In this document: positions 1-14,696 of the stretch, piece by piece
Layout: each line of letters begins with the position of its first letter
How positions within the stretch are numbered: the first letter of the stretch is position 1
Assembly (NCBI RefSeq): GCF_047496725.1
Contig: NC_132971.1
Coordinates: 4,886,501 to 4,950,500, forward strand
Reading direction: 5' to 3'
Origin: Anoplolepis gracilipes
Taxonomy: Eukaryota; Arthropoda; Insecta; Hymenoptera; Formicidae
Length of the DNA stretch: 64,000 bases
Position numbers and translations under genes: made by a program
The notes under the pieces: model-generated
Database searches by the model: none
What the model was told of the DNA's origin: nothing
What the model saw: the letters and a program-made list of their open reading frames with translations, nothing else

Positions 1-724
1 TATGTATCGGATATTGTTGGTACGTATCGGGGATATAGTATTGATCAAAAGTTTGGTATTCTGTAAAAGCTCTGTTCGGCATTTAAAAAAGTTTATTTCC
101 AACATTCGTTTTTTATTTTTATGTTTCTTACAATTAGTGTTAAAAATATTTTATGTCTAAAATATTTATTTACTGATATGAGAAAATAAAATACTGAGTA
201 TGTGTGTATTAAAAATCAGGGTAAAATTAATAAAGTAAATTCTGTTAAATTTTGTTAGAGAGCGAAGAATAAAACTTTTTAAATGGGCAGTTGGACAATT
301 ATTACTCTCCTGCATTCCAGATAGATTTCCTCTTAAAGATCAAAGTTTCCAATTGCACGTCAAGTCGCAATTACTTTTCGAATAGCCATATGCGCTTAGT
401 CACAAAACTAACAGTTATTTTTTTATAATATCATAAACAATATAATTTTGTTGCGAATATAATTTTGTATGCTATTGTACTGAGGAAAGAATTTCAAATA
501 CGAAATACATATATTTCAGTGATACAATCTTTTAAAATTCACATATATCTCGCACCTTTTGTATCATTCCATATATATTACTCAGGCACATACGTAACAC
601 GATAGCATATTTAAGACAAATAATTTCATCTCAATAAAGTCATTGGCAAAGAATTTAATATAGGATCAAGGTACGAATATTTAGGTCTTGAATTTGCAAG
701 TGATGACAGTCAACGAGTGATCGG
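1..724. other. Gene-free AT-rich stretch
   Basis: AT-rich sequence with frequent stops on all frames. I see no gene, RNA or repeat here. Confidence 0.7.
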
Positions 725-826
725 TCAACGGCAGGCTGTTCCCGCATGTCGTGTTCTCCTGCTCTGACGTCGCGACGCCCGAGGACTGGCGCCACGGGGC
801 GCTGTCGCCAACGGTGCGATACCGCC

Positions 827-861
<35 letters not shown>

Positions 862-1345
862 GACGTCCCCGTGACGCCAGCTCTCCGACGCTCATGTTCG
901 CCGTGTCGGGGAACTCGTTGCGACCGAGCCGCGACAAGCGATGAGCGACAGGTGGGCAGTTGCCGTCGTTGATTCGTCGTCGGTCTCCGGAGGCCGACGT
1001 CGTCGACGTCGTTCGCCCAGTCCGCCGGCTGACCGACGTCGCGACGTCTGTCACGGACCGGACGCCGTCGATACCCGTCGCGGGCGGGACGCGGGCGTCC
1101 CGCGACGGCACACCTGTGGCGAGGACGATGTCGCAGGTCGGGTCGCGAGCCGACGCCGCACCAGGCGCCCATCAGGCCGCGACGGCGTTCCGGCGCCGGC
1201 GTCCCGACGTCCGACACCAGCCCGTCCGTATCTACTTGCCGCGGAGTCTTTGGAATAGGTTGATCGGCGAGCGCCGCGTTTGGGAAAGCATGACGATAGA
1301 GGAATGTGTAGAGCTTGCGCAGAGAAGCATATATTTAGGCTGAGA
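725..1345. other. GC/CpG-rich island without a recognised gene
   Basis: Roughly 600 bp of strongly GC-rich DNA in AT-rich surroundings, rich in GTCGCGACGTC-like motifs and open on several frames of both strands. The open frames look like low-complexity Arg/Ser/Pro translation and match no family I know. It could be a CpG-rich promoter or enhancer, or the edge of a gene exon. Confidence 0.5.
824..863. repeat. (CCGTCG)n hexanucleotide repeat
   Basis: About six units lie inside a GC-rich island and create Arg-rich or Asp-Gly-rich open frames on either strand, which I regard as artefacts of the repeat. Confidence 0.85.
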
Positions 1346-4300
1346 AATATAGTTTCGTCATGGCTTAGCGTTATGTAACTTCAATGTTGTTTCGTGAACG
1401 GTTGTGAATAATTTTATAAGATTTGGAGCGGAGTCTTAGTCAAAAATACACATGTATCTGTATGTAGTAAACGGGAACTTTTTAATTAATATTTTATATT
1501 AAATTAATAATTACACTTTTAGAATTTATGAAGAACAGATTTTTATTAATGAAAAAATATCTAAATTTTTAAGTTTGGCATGTGCGTAATATTTTGCTGA
1601 AAATATCTATGGAAAATGAAAGAAAGACTTAATTAGTGAACTTGCTATTAGACGAAAAGAATATAAAATTAAAAACAACTTTGTCATAAATTGAATAAAA
1701 TATGCCGCATTTCACTTTTCTAGATAAATGTTTTCTTTTTAGAACATGTATAAAAGAGATTCAAGATTTTTTTCTTTTCGTCAATAACGTGAATAAATAT
1801 ATTTGCTATTTTTATTTCTAAATATTCTAATGTTGCAAAATTATTTGTATACCTATTTAAAATAAATAAGCTAACAGTACTTATTTTTACACTAAATTAA
1901 TATAAAAATTCATAAATTTATTGATATGACGTTATACAACCATGTGAGATTATTTAAGGCGCGACTAATTTATTTGATAAACCTTAAGAATAAAATTTAT
2001 CTAGCGCAGTAAAGTATACATCAAAATGTTATAATTTTAATTTAATTTTTTTTATCTTATGCTATGAATATATATATTAAACATACTATTTTTCTGTTTA
2101 TAACGAAAACTGTAAACACATCATATTCCACAGGATGCAAATGTGCAAATAAATCCCTAAATAGCACAAGAACGCTTAATAAGAAGATAAAATATAATGT
2201 GTTACTGATCCACACTCACCCTGTCATACGCATCACCCGATACAATTTTTACGAGGGTGTATCGGAATTAGGGGCGTCGGCCGGTTAGCGTCGCGATGCT
2301 CTATCAGGAGAGTACGCGCGGTTATATCGGGCCGATTGCCAATAATAAAACGTAACGAAAGCGCGGAACATTCGCGGATGCATGTGCGATCGCTCGCGTA
2401 TGCATGTGCGTAGCCGCGCGACTGTGTGCGTGTATCGGTTGTTTCGACAGGGGGATGGGGACGGTGGATTTTTTCCTGGCTCTTTAACCGGAGGCGGGGG
2501 AAGGTATTGCCGCGGCCGTTCGACGTCTTCGGCGACGCGACGCCGATCGCCTTTCATCGACGAAAGAAAAAAGGGAAGGAAAGCTCGCCGTCCCGGAGAG
2601 CTTCCGATAAGACGAAGCATCCAGGCGGTTGCTTGCGAGCAGCCCCCGTTATCAGGAATGCAGAAGGTCGCATTTGGTAGAACGACCGAGCGTCGTCATG
2701 TGCCCGCGAACCGAAAAAGCGCGGGCGTCGCGACGCCCGATCGGGAGAGCAGAACGCGTTTTGATGCTCCTCGTGGATACCGCGTGGATTCTGAGCATCC
2801 GCGCGAATTTATTCCTAATGCGATTCTGTGCAGCAGACGTACAGAACCCAGTGAATTAAAAATTTATTATCGTAAATTAATTAAGTTATAGATAAATAGA
2901 ACAAGATATTTTATTCTACTTTAATAAGAGAAATTAGATAAATCTTCTATAATATCAAGTATAATGAAAAGAATAAGACAGAATAACATTTAATGACAAT
3001 AATTTATTTATATTTTATATTATAATTATTTTATAGAATTCTTTTTCACGTTTTTTCATTAATATATACTAATATTGCTATTAACAAATATATTAATTCT
3101 ATCAATAAATCAATCTTTGTAAAAATTACTCAGCTATTAGACATTGATTTTTGCCAACTTTATTTCTCATATTTATCAATGTTTTAAAATTAATGGCAGA
3201 AGAAACGAGTGTAGTTTCTAGACAATATGCTGTGATATCTTAAAAAATTCCCCCTACGTTTATTATTATGCCGCGATAGCCAGTTATATCCACGATAAGC
3301 GAGAAAAACTTGCGGCGCGAGCGAGGAACGCGCGCTATCGCGATCGCGCGTGCACTTTTCAGGAACGCATTCACAAACGTTTTTATCGCGCCGTCGCGAA
3401 CGTGCGCCGGCAAGTAGAGAAGCAAGTATTCGCCAGGTATTCGACAAATTCACGGAATTTTACGGCTCCATCTACGGCACATCCGCGGCAGCAGCGGGGC
3501 GGATCTCGCGCCGCCAGATAACGCGAATGCCTGTATCCTTAATTGGACGTATAGTTATGCAGAAGAGCGGCAAGTATGCCGTCGAATACGGCGCCGGCCG
3601 CCGATACTTGTGCGCCAATTACTTTCACAGAGCGCGGATATTGCGATAAGTCGACAACATTAATTTCCTCCTTCGCTCTGCCTTGTTAAAGATAAAGGCG
3701 CGCAAATGCCGCCGATCGGAAAAAGTCCGCGACGATATCGACGCTTAACAGCTTCCTACGTTATTTAATCCGAGCATTATTGAGCGAATTGATTACTCCC
3801 GTAAATTATGTTACCCATTATATGGCGAAACGGCGGCAGAAATGCTAATTAATTTTCTTTTCTGCTAATTTTCTTTATTTTAATTCGGACCTTCAGCTAA
3901 TAATAATAGTATTTTACGCGTATAATTAATTTTATATTTTATGTAGCATAATTTTTTATTATATAAATTTTCAAACTTGTTATATTGTTGAGATAAGACA
4001 TTTATTGTATGATTTTGATTGCACGATTTCCGCGAGTGATAAATTTATTATAAAGTATCGCAAGCTGCAACATTCGGTGAAATGCTGTTTCGCAAAAACA
4101 ATATAATTCCCCTACATTTCAATGAAAAAAAGTGAATGTGGAACGTAAAAATCGCAGTTACGTGTAATCCCCATGCTCGTTTCCGATCGCGATGAGGCCT
4201 TTCCACGGCTCATCATTCTTCAGCTGAGGCAGGTTGCAATCACACACTCATTTATACTACTGGTGTTTTTCGGCGTCAGCGATCTTCCAGCCTTTCTTCG

Positions 4301-5688
4301 TCCCTTTCATGTTGGGCAATTCTTATATGGCGTAACGAAGAAAGATGCCTCAAGAAGATTTAATTATTAAAATCACGAAAAAAAGCTTTTTCTCCTTATT
4401 ATTATTATTAATATTATTATATGTTTTACGAGCAATATATTCAAATATTTATCGAGTACTTATTATTAATTGGAACGTAAATTAAGTTATAAATAAATTT
4501 TTTTTATATAAAACACGCAGGTATATTTTTTAACATATTATTTCTTGATTTCTTTAAGATAATATCATGGTAAAAGTAATATTGCAAAAACTCTTTTTTC
4601 TTGTGACTTTTGACATCTCTTTCTTATGAAATCTTTAACTGCCTGAAACGATTAAATTAATAATATTTTTAACATTTGCACGTGTATGACGCGTACCGGT
4701 TTCCACGTATAACGACGAAGTAACTGTTTGAAAAGGGAGTTATGTAATAAATCCTTTCGCGTCTTAAAGGCGGTTTCTGGCAATTACGCAACCGCGTAAT
4801 CTCTCGCGAGTTCGACTATAAGAAGGAAAAAAGAAACGTAGGGCGTGATGATGAAAAAGAGGAACGATTTGTACGTAAACGTAAGCGTGTGTAATGGTCG
4901 TGGAAGCACCGCAAACTCCCTACATAGCGAATTTCGCCGCAATTTTGTCGTAATTTGCAGCGAGTCGGGTCCTTTGATGGGCGCTTTCCGTGAGCGGCGA
5001 CTTCGTGTCGTTTCCGCATTTTCACGTGGTGCGTTAAGCTGACTTAAATGCGAAATAATATCACGCCGGGTAATTGTACGCGCGAGAAAATTTGCGGACG
5101 CGAGAGATTGCGCGGCGAACTTGGGAAGCCGCGTCCGCGTATCTCCGCGGGCATAAATAATTCATCCGTGATATCGTCCCGAAACAGGTGCAGGTTGCAC
5201 TCCCATTCGCTTCCTGACTCGATCGAAGGTTCACGAAATTTTCTCACGGTTAACGAACGTTAATTTACGCAGATTAAAAGTAGATAGATTGGATCCGATC
5301 AAATTTATTACGGTCGAAACGGTAGCGGTGAGGAAACCTATAATAACAGCTGGTGACTGGAGTGAAAGATTGATAGATCAAAAATTAAAAGCTTTGTAAA
5401 ACAAATAAAAATTACATAAAAGACTGATATATGCTAATCAAAAGGCGTGTTCAGTAAAAAAAGGAGCGCGAACGTTAATTAAACTTCTTTGTATATAATT
5501 TTATCATCATAAATTTAAAAACTTGGAATTTATTTCGCTCTATATTTCTCGTATAATAAATTAACGAAAAAAATATTAAAATATTTTCTATAATTTATAT
5601 ATTTTCTATAATTTAAATATGATATTATTTTTATTTTGTAAATATAAAACGCGTTCACAAAAATTTGATTACGACACTGAGATACTGA

Positions 5689-5695
<7 letters not shown>

Positions 5696-5730
<35 letters not shown>

Positions 5731-5732
5731 TT
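5696..5732. repeat. (CT)n microsatellite
   Basis: Uninterrupted CT dinucleotides followed by an interrupted CTTT-rich end. Confidence 0.95.
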
Positions 5733-8247
5733 CTTTATGCTACATCAGATAATAATCTGAAAAGTGAAACTTTATAACCCGCAATTAGTTCGCCCGGATC
5801 TAGAACCAATCAGCAATTTTTTAGTAACTTTTAATACGAGTCAATTTACGAGAAATCTATTCATCCGGTGCGCATTGAGCACGCGCAGATGAATACATAT
5901 TCATGGCAATATCGAACGGCGGTTTGGCAGTGATATATGCATAACCGCAGAAATAATAGCGCGTGGAAAACTCTTGGGTGCTGGTCCGGCAGTTTCGCGC
6001 TCGTTATGACTGTTCTCCATGAGCCATGATGAACGCCGGCATTCTCGGACAGGTGTGCCGGCGTTTACGGCCCCGGTGTTGTAAGTATAAAATTGATATC
6101 GCTCATAATTTCAGGTCGTTACAGTCGGGTTGCAGGAGCGAAGATACTAGATTATTATAAGTCCATGATTACAGGCTCCGGTCGCGACGGCGGCGGCGCG
6201 CCGTCATTGGCGTCGATCGCCGGCATCGTTGGGTCCTTTACGATCGTTAATGAAGCACATCGGTGCGTATCTCACTTCTCGCTTTTCAGCCGCGCTCGCG
6301 GCGAAAATCACCGTCTAAGAGTGGGTTATGGAAATGAGCCGCGAACTTCCGCCCCGGGCGCGTCAATAATCGCGGATTTAACGGCGCCTTTAATCCGCCC
6401 ATTCTTACCACATTGTCGCGAGATTCGTGCGAGCAACAATCGCCGGAAGACGTGCGCGGACGGAAGTCTTCATTTTTTAAACAATAGTTATGCGCAAGGT
6501 ATGAAAGTCGATTTCAAATTCAAAAAACAAAATTTGTTATTAAGATTTGATGCGCAATTGAAATATTTATGTGCTACTACGTTTCTTTGTTTTGGAATTA
6601 TTTTTGTCAACTTCGATGCGCCTCTTGCCGTTATTGCAATAAAAAGAATATTACTTGCTAATATCTCTTGAGTAATTTAAGAAGTCTGATGATATGGATG
6701 CATCGACGCGTCCACGTGTCTATAAATATCGCGCAGCTTTATATAATTTTATCCGGATGCTTATCCCTGGTGTTACTTTCCAACTTTTTGCACCGAGGGC
6801 GAACGTAATATCGATCCACGCTGCGATTACGCCGAATCACGCACATCCGCACACACCCTTGCAGCTCCCGCGGCTTCTTGCCGAGCGTAATTAGATAGAA
6901 CACCATGATTCAACGGCTCGTTAAAATACATCGTTGCGGCGGGAGTCGCTGCTAAAATGCTTCATGAGAGCAACGCGTCCCCGAGCGAACTCGCGTAAAA
7001 AGATCTACGTGACAGCACGCGAACGACTTTGCACACAAACGGCGCATTTTTATACAGGAAGTCGCTTTTGTTCGCGTACATTGTTTTAAGATTTATGAGA
7101 TTAGAAAGAAATATTAATTGAAAAAATTATACTTTATTATCAATACATCTACAATTTAATGGCATCATAATTGCAAACTAGACATATTACTCTCTTTTAT
7201 TCTTAACTCTTTCACACTCGCCTTTTTGAATTTTAAACAGTCTGCGTAATAAACAATAAGCCGTGCTTTATTGATTAATATCGCAATTTTTCATTAGATT
7301 GATACGATATTAATGACAAATTAATTGTGTATAAAAGAATAAAATTCAGAGTAAAATTTCAATATTTTTTTTCAATTGCTTATAAATTTTCTGCATGTAA
7401 ATGATGAAAAAGTTGAATTATATTTCTATTATACGCACGTGGCCCGAAATTACGGAAACATTAATGTTTTCGTATTAGCGAGCTAACAAAGGCTCGTTAT
7501 TCCAGTCTCATTAGCACGTTTATTTTTACTGCGAGTTGCGCGACTGTCGACGTTGTAAGCGCTCGAGGTTGTTTGCACGACGTGTGTTACAGCCGCAATC
7601 GGTGTCGCGCTGCTACCGAACATTTTTGTCTGTAATTTTCCGGCAAAGCTGCATATCACCGTCTGCGATAAGGCAGCAATAACAAGCGCGCACTTGTCAC
7701 AACACTGCTTTTGCGTTGTTTATTCGAGGCTGCTTTCCTCGTAAGTATAGAGCTCGCGAGTGTAACGATATATTTCGGCGATGATTCATTAATTCATGGC
7801 ACAAGCGTCTTATTATTTTTCAAAACAAAGCGCTCCTTATCTCTTCTGAGACAATGTAAGACTTTCAATTAACCGCGTATGTCCATACAAGAGAGCAAAT
7901 TGTGTATACAAGGAAGTGACGGAATCCTGTACACGCGGTATCGTGACAATCCTATATCTCATCTCGCGATTTCTTCTCGAGCGAATTGAAAGCGTGGCAC
8001 GCAATTATACGCGCGTGAATAAAATTTCAAAGAAGTTTATCGGAAAGCGACCGAGATTACAACATATCGCTAGATCGCATCTCCGTGTAAAACATCGTCG
8101 CGGCATTTTTATTTTCATGATCGCGCGAATAAAGATTTACACGGAATTACGCTGTTTCAGCGGCGCGCAGCTGCCGCGAGTATCTTACACGCGAGAAGGA
8201 CGTGCAATAAATCACTCGTTGCGTATAATTTACGCATAAATCATTAG

Positions 8248-8248
8248 G

Positions 8249-8279
<31 letters not shown>

Positions 8280-8280
8280 A
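8248..8280. repeat. (GTGC)n microsatellite
   Basis: Eight tetranucleotide units. A short GCGAC pentanucleotide run follows at about 8316-8336. Confidence 0.95.
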
Positions 8281-8564
8281 TGAGAGCGATTGCGATATTA
8301 TAACGCGGAGTTTCACGCGACGCGACGCGACGCGATTTCGCGGCCTCTAAGGTTCATTCAAGAAATATCAGGACTACCGTCTCTCGACTCTGCGCGCGAT
8401 GACTTCCGAGAACGTCGAGGAAAATTGCGGCCGTAATTGTCGCCGACAACCTTCGACGATACCACAAATCGCGAACACGCGACTCGCTTCGCGGGTTTCT
8501 AAAGCGAAGTGGTTTCCGCTTCAATTATCGCCTTCGAACTTATCCGCGTTTTTTTTTCTTTCGT

Positions 8565-8565
<1 letters not shown>

Positions 8566-8604
<39 letters not shown>
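8566..8604. repeat. Poly(T) tract
   Basis: 39 consecutive T residues. Read on the - strand it could be a retroposon poly(A) tail, but no recognisable element body adjoins it. Confidence 0.95.
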
Positions 8605-8607
<3 letters not shown>

Positions 8608-9088
8608 GAAGATAAATAAAACTGTGATTTTTAATTACAATTAAGAAATATTAATTGTAATTAATTAAGAAATAGGGAATTAAGAAATATTAAGATACTT
8701 TATCTCCTTCAAAGTTTATAGCTTTCAAGGCGCCCGCGGAACTTCCACGGATATATGTTATTATTTCAAGTCGATATAAAATTTTTTTATATAGCTTTTA
8801 CTCTCTCTTTAAAAAGTTGTAAAAATATTTTATCGTATAAAGAAATTCTATTTTACATTACATATTTCTACGTAAACTTGTTCTGTCGTATTTCTCAAAT
8901 GAGGAAAAATAGCTCATAGTATAGTTTCATTTTCATTGTTATCAAAAGTTAATTATAAAGTATAAAAATAGTATAAAAATTATACTATTACTTTTCGTTA
9001 TATAGGGATTATTTTTTTGTTTCAATCATAATTTTCTATCTTTGGTTACATGTAATCAAGCCATAATGTTGGTAGAAGTGTTATGTTT

Positions 9089-9132
9089 TTTTTTTAATGT
9101 TTCTTTAATGTTTCTTTAATGTTTTTTTAATG
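9089..9132. repeat. 11-bp tandem repeat, four units
   Basis: Units of TTTCTTTAATG or TTTTTTTAATG repeated four times head to tail. Confidence 0.9.
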
Positions 9133-12100
9133 TTTGTACTTTGAAAGATCGGAAGAAATTATATGTATACACGCGATTGTACGCGTCTATCTTACATAGG
9201 AAATCTCAGGGACTCAAAGATCGTAACACCCTGCAGTTTATCATGAGATAGCGCGTGTGTCAATATGTACATACATTGCTTACATATATGCATGACACAC
9301 ATAAAACGCATAGATACATCAAGCGATGCAATTTAATTTCAATTATTCCAGGATAATATTATTATTTAATTCAATATGTGCTAATCGATGATAAGTAATT
9401 GATTATAAAATAGTTATAATTAACTATCTCTCTTTATGAATCTGAAATCCGGGAGTAATTATTATTGAGGCAATAATGCAACCTCAATAACACGATAATA
9501 TTCACCCTAGTAATGTCAAAAAATGACAGGTAATACTTGTCGATCCAGATACACGCGAAATGCTCCATTTATAACGCTGCGGCTGAAAAATAGTCATACT
9601 CTACCTAGTTACATGAGACCTGCACGTCGCTCACTTGCTATTGCACTGCACGTGACACACTACCGTGCCCATACACAGCACGCACACAGCACGAGCCTGT
9701 GTAACACGCGACACACACACGCTCGTCGTGTGCGTGGCGTGCGCGCAGAGTGTGGCGGCATGCGGTACGGGTTCTACTTTTTTGTCCCCCTCCCTTCCGC
9801 GGCCCCCACGTGAGGGACAAGGAGGTGGCGGATGATGAGGAGGACGGGGAGGAGATGAAGAGGGTTCACCTCATCCCACCCTCGACCCTCGTCACCCTCG
9901 ATCCACCTCCTGCCGCTCGCCTCACCCTCTCTCTTTTCACCTTCTCCTCCCTTCGCTTCTGGGATTCTCCTCTCTCGAGATCCTCTTGTGGTCCCCTTCC
10001 CCCCCCCCCTCGCCCTTTCCCTGCTCCACTCTCTGGCTGACTCTCGGACGCACCTGCCGCCCGTTCCCACACTCGGTGCCCTCGCGCCGGACGTGACGTC
10101 ACGGCGCACCCCGCCGTCACCTCGTCTCCTAGTCCATCGAGACGAGAAGCGTGTGCACGCACGGCGTACGTCGCCACGTCGCGCGTACAGGCGTCATACG
10201 CGCAAGGGACGACCTGCTTGTTCAGCGATGACAACGACAACGATGCTCTTACGAGTGCCGACCTCTGACCCGATTCATCGTATTCCGTTATGATTTCAGA
10301 AAAATGCGCGCCGTTTCCGGTGATTTTTCACGGGAAAAACGTTCTTTCTCGAGTCGCGTGTTGATGTTATTTTGACCGAATGTCAAATGCTAAATTACAA
10401 CTTTCTAACTCTGATATATTTAACTTTGAAAGATAGACAACATGATAGTATAATTATATGTATAAGTAATTAGTCAGATTGAATTTATTAGACCTCTTTA
10501 CATCAAATTATTTCTCTCTCCAAAATCACATAAATAATGTTATGTAACATACACGTATAAAACGTGCAATTGTCATTACATGTTATATATTATGTATATT
10601 AATGTATGTACATATAAATGATTGTGTTTATGTTGTAAAATTGTGCTCTGCACTTCCTAATATATGCACCTTACTTTTTTAATTCAATTTTATAAATATT
10701 TAAATGCGAAAATTAAAGTATTGCAAAATATAAATAATATGGATTTCAATTTTTATTTTAATAATTATGTATTTTAATATTTTTTTGCAACACATCACTT
10801 TCTGAAAAAAATATCAAAGCGAATTCGAAGTACTCGTAGCGGAAGCGCGTCAAGGCTCCGCCTCGATCATCGCGTGTCGATCAATCGATCTCGATTACCG
10901 AGAGCCGATTGTTCGCGCCGCATTTTTTCGCGGATATTGCGCTTTTGTATGCGTATACACACGATGCACCTGCTTCATTTTTTTTCGAGATACCGTTTAC
11001 TCTTAGGATTATATTTCTGCCATCTCTAATATCAATAAAAATCGTTTTATCATATACACAACAATATCTTGAAATGCGTATTAATAAAACTCGATACAAT
11101 CAGTGTTAATATACACGATATTTATCAATGTGCACGGTATTTTTATCATGTTATCAGTATCTATTATCTAAGGATAAAAAATGTATCAAATGTCCTACAT
11201 TATCAGACTTGATCGGCAAGCAATGCTTCGATAATATTACATGATTATTGATGATTTGATGCAAAACGAACAGAAATAGTATAATTATCGTCGTTAATTT
11301 ACAATAACGTTTTATAAAAAACAAAATTGACCGTCGATTTATTCTCCAGTAATGCGTAACACTGTATTATTGCAACATGTGCCATTCTACTATCTTTTAT
11401 ATTTTCTATCTTACAAAAATCCATTCGTTTGAGCGGACATCAGGACCTTTCCCGAATAAAAACTTGCCGATTAAATGTTTTACATTAATTATACTTGATG
11501 GTTGTTCGCGTTTTAACAACGAACAGGTTTCACTTATTATCCTCATGGTCAGCGATTTTTATTGTGCTATTAATTAAAACGTACAAATTGACGAATTCCA
11601 GTACCAAATAAGAAAGCAAGAAAGAAGTTTTTTGTATATTTTTCAAAGAAGATGATTACCATATCGATTGATCGACTCATGCGAATTTTATGTTTTCGTG
11701 GAACCATTTTAATTATGGCGCGAGACAATTAAAATGGTTCTCTTCGCTCGTACAATTATTATTATATAATGTTCAGTGCTCGAAGAAGACGGCATGTTCT
11801 TGACACGTTGTACATTTTCACATTGTTATTGTTAGAGCCATAGCATTGTGCAGTTTGACATTTCATCGGTCCCACGCCTCGATCGGGTCCCGTGACGAGG
11901 AAGTCAAACTGATAGAAATTTCTACTCATGTGTTACGTGATTGGCATCTCGTATGTGGTCAAGTATACGTATGCCAGCGTGTCGTTCGATACGTGACGGT
12001 CAGTCATCCCGAAAATCATGACCTCTAACGACCTTCTGCATCACGTTTCAAGCGGTTATTCTCTCGCACGCTGACTTTAATGTTCGCGTTGTATTTTATA

Positions 12101-14093
12101 TTTTCACAATCTAATCACAAATGCGTATTACAATACCGCTTGTAGGTTTATTCTCTAAAAAAAGCTCTTTCTCTCTTTATGTCTTATACTCGTATTCTTC
12201 TTCATATTTTATTATCATTTATATATTTCCTATTCTTTATTATTCTCTAAGATCTGTCCAGCAACTTATTTTTTGATAGCAAGTTTGCGAATTAAGAAAA
12301 GTAAGCTGTTTTGATAGTTTTTATTTTTATTCTAAGGAAAAGTAATTACTACAAGAAAAAGATTCTTAGAGATATAAAAATTATGTAGGACGAAAGACTT
12401 TATATTAAGAGAATGTGACAGAATTTTTTTCGAACTTTCTTTATGAAGAAAACATATAAAGAAAGATTGAGGTCGATATACAAACAGCGAGTCGATACCC
12501 ATGCCAGTTTATTTCTGGCCCAAAATTGTGTTGACGAATTTTAAATGTGTCTCGCATCGAGAATGCCAAACATCATATGTACATACGCTACATTTACGGT
12601 CTACATGCATGATGTTTGCGATTGATCGATAAAAACTGAGCAATTATTAAAGCACTTGCCGAGACTTCGAAATGTGATATTCTATATATACATGTTATAC
12701 CTTAAAATTCTCGTAAAAAGAGCGAATAAATTTCGAAGCGAATTCACGCGATTTTTTATTTTCACGGAAGTACGTATATATTTTAAACCGCACATAAGAA
12801 ATACAAACTTCACGCTAATTTATTGTTTAATATTTCGCAGAAGAGATACCGCCGATTGTCTCCACGTACACGTGTCAAAAATTTAAGTTCTTCCGGTTTT
12901 ATTGCACGCGCGAAACCTTAATTTCTTTCGTGAATAACTTTACACACACACACTCGAGATGAACAAAAACTCTGCCATTTTATAAAACACCGTTATTGCA
13001 TTCCATTATAAAAATCTTTAGTCTGAAAAAATTTCTTTATTAACACGTCTTCCTACATGAATTCACAACTTTATGTATAAAATACAGTTATCGTGACGAA
13101 GCGAAAACATAATAATATAAATATTGCTTATTAATTCGATCGATCAAAGGGTTGAACTAACGTCACGCTGTTTAGCCCGTATAATTGCCGCGATTTCCTA
13201 TTAAAATGACGTGCACGCTCATCAGCATCTTAGAGGTGTACCGAATCGAAGCGGTTCGCGATGTTCACGCTTCGCCGAAGCGAAAAGAGATCAGAAGAAA
13301 TACCGATGATTGGCTGCCGTCTTTGGCCGATCCCGTCATCGAAGTTTCTAAAAAAAAAAAAAAAATATGACAACGAAATAAAAAAGGAGACGGTCAGTTG
13401 TCAAGAAGGACCTTCGTGGGCGTTCTAGGAGCCGCCGCGTGATTTTTTTGTCCGTATCGTATTGATGGAAAAGCCAAACATTCAGGGACTATCTACTCGT
13501 GCTGTGGGAATCCACCGTCTACCGTGCATAAACGCGTTTTCTATCTACCGGCAAGAAACTTACGAGAAGAAGGTGTTTGTTGGTTCTACGGGATTAGATG
13601 AGAAACGCGAGTTCACTCTCGAGCAGTTCCACGTCATTGCCTCTCTCTCCCGTTGTTGATTACTTGCTCGAAATAGACGATCTCCAAGGCAAATCGCGGA
13701 GCAAAAAACTTTCAGCAATCCTTACAGCGATATCTTTTCATAATAATATAAATAATTTGTTCTGAAAAATTAAAAAGCTTCTCTTGCAGAAAAATTAAAA
13801 ATAAACTCTTTCTTTAAGATATTACCATATAAGGAATTAAAATATGGAATGCCTTTGATTGTATGCATGTAAAGTTAAAGGCTGACGTAAGAACATATCA
13901 TTCCAGAACGTTTTACGTTCCTTTTCTTCGTGCGATTTTTTTCACGCTAACACGTGAAAGAAAACAGATCATAATCGAGGCACGAGTGTAAAAGAACGAT
14001 ACAAAAGAACTCGTTCCCTTGTACATCAGCGATGCAATGACCGCATCTTCTCCTTCGTTCAACCGGACACGCGGATGTTTCGTTGTCGTGAAA

Positions 14094-14131
<38 letters not shown>

Positions 14132-14696
14132 TCTACTCGGAACTCACGGGTCGCCGCAAATTCGCGATAACGCCGACCGCGGACAGCCCCTTACAGCGGC
14201 GACTTAACACGCGCGGCACGTCTACCTCGCGCCGAGGTGACACGAATGCAGGACGCGATCGACGATGAAGAGGACGGAGAAAAGAAGGAACAAATTCCCG
14301 AGTTGCGACAACATGTGCGAGAGAAAGAAAAGTACGAGCTTGTCGCTTGTGGGTAAGGCATTATGGGAACTCACGGTGTGAAGGCATGTGTTGTTCTCTG
14401 GAGGCCGTTGGAGGACGTGTCGCGGCTTGCATGGACGATTTGCTTCTGACAAAGGAAAACCATACAGTACTTTGTACAGGATGTTCGATACGTGTGCGTA
14501 CGCGTAGAATTCTTTTGAATTCGTCATTTGGATATTTTTTAATTGCTTCGAACAAAAAACCGATAATATCTTTTATCAAAACATGCCATAATGATGGGGA
14601 GGAACAATATTACGAAGGATGAATGGAGTAAGGATTTGACGAATCACACTTTGCAATAATATGTGTGTATTATATGAGAGAAAAACGATCTCTCAT
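9133..14696. other. Gene-free stretch including a CpG/CT-rich island
   Basis: A GC-rich island at 9.64-10.24 kb has CA/GT-rich and CT-rich parts with overlapping open frames on both strands and no recognisable protein. The rest is AT-rich. One isolated Su(H)-type TGTGGGAA lies at 13503-13510. Confidence 0.6.
14100..14125. repeat. Poly(A) tract
   Basis: 26 consecutive A residues with no recognised retroelement upstream. Confidence 0.95.

Larger units (their letters stand above)
1346..9088. other. Gene-free stretch with GC islands and microsatellites
   Basis: AT-rich DNA interrupted by GC-richer patches at about 2.27-2.8, 3.3-3.65, 4.8-5.25 and 6.18-6.48 kb. Open frames there (for example 2382-2891 and 6093-6671 on +) show no recognisable domain. 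One isolated Su(H)-type TTCTCACG lies at 5241-5248. No RNA gene was recognised. Confidence 0.6.

Noticed and set aside
2382..2891. 169-codon open frame on +
   Set aside because: Arg/Ser/Gly-rich translation of a GC island with overlapping frames on both strands.
5241..5248. Isolated Su(H)-type sites such as those at 5241, 13503, 15086, 17953, 21704, 27060, 38986, 39822, 49234 and 55594
   Set aside because: Single scattered 8-mers are expected several times by chance in 64 kb, so none is called individually.
6093..6671. 192-codon open frame on +
   Set aside because: No domain, uneven composition, no splice or promoter support.
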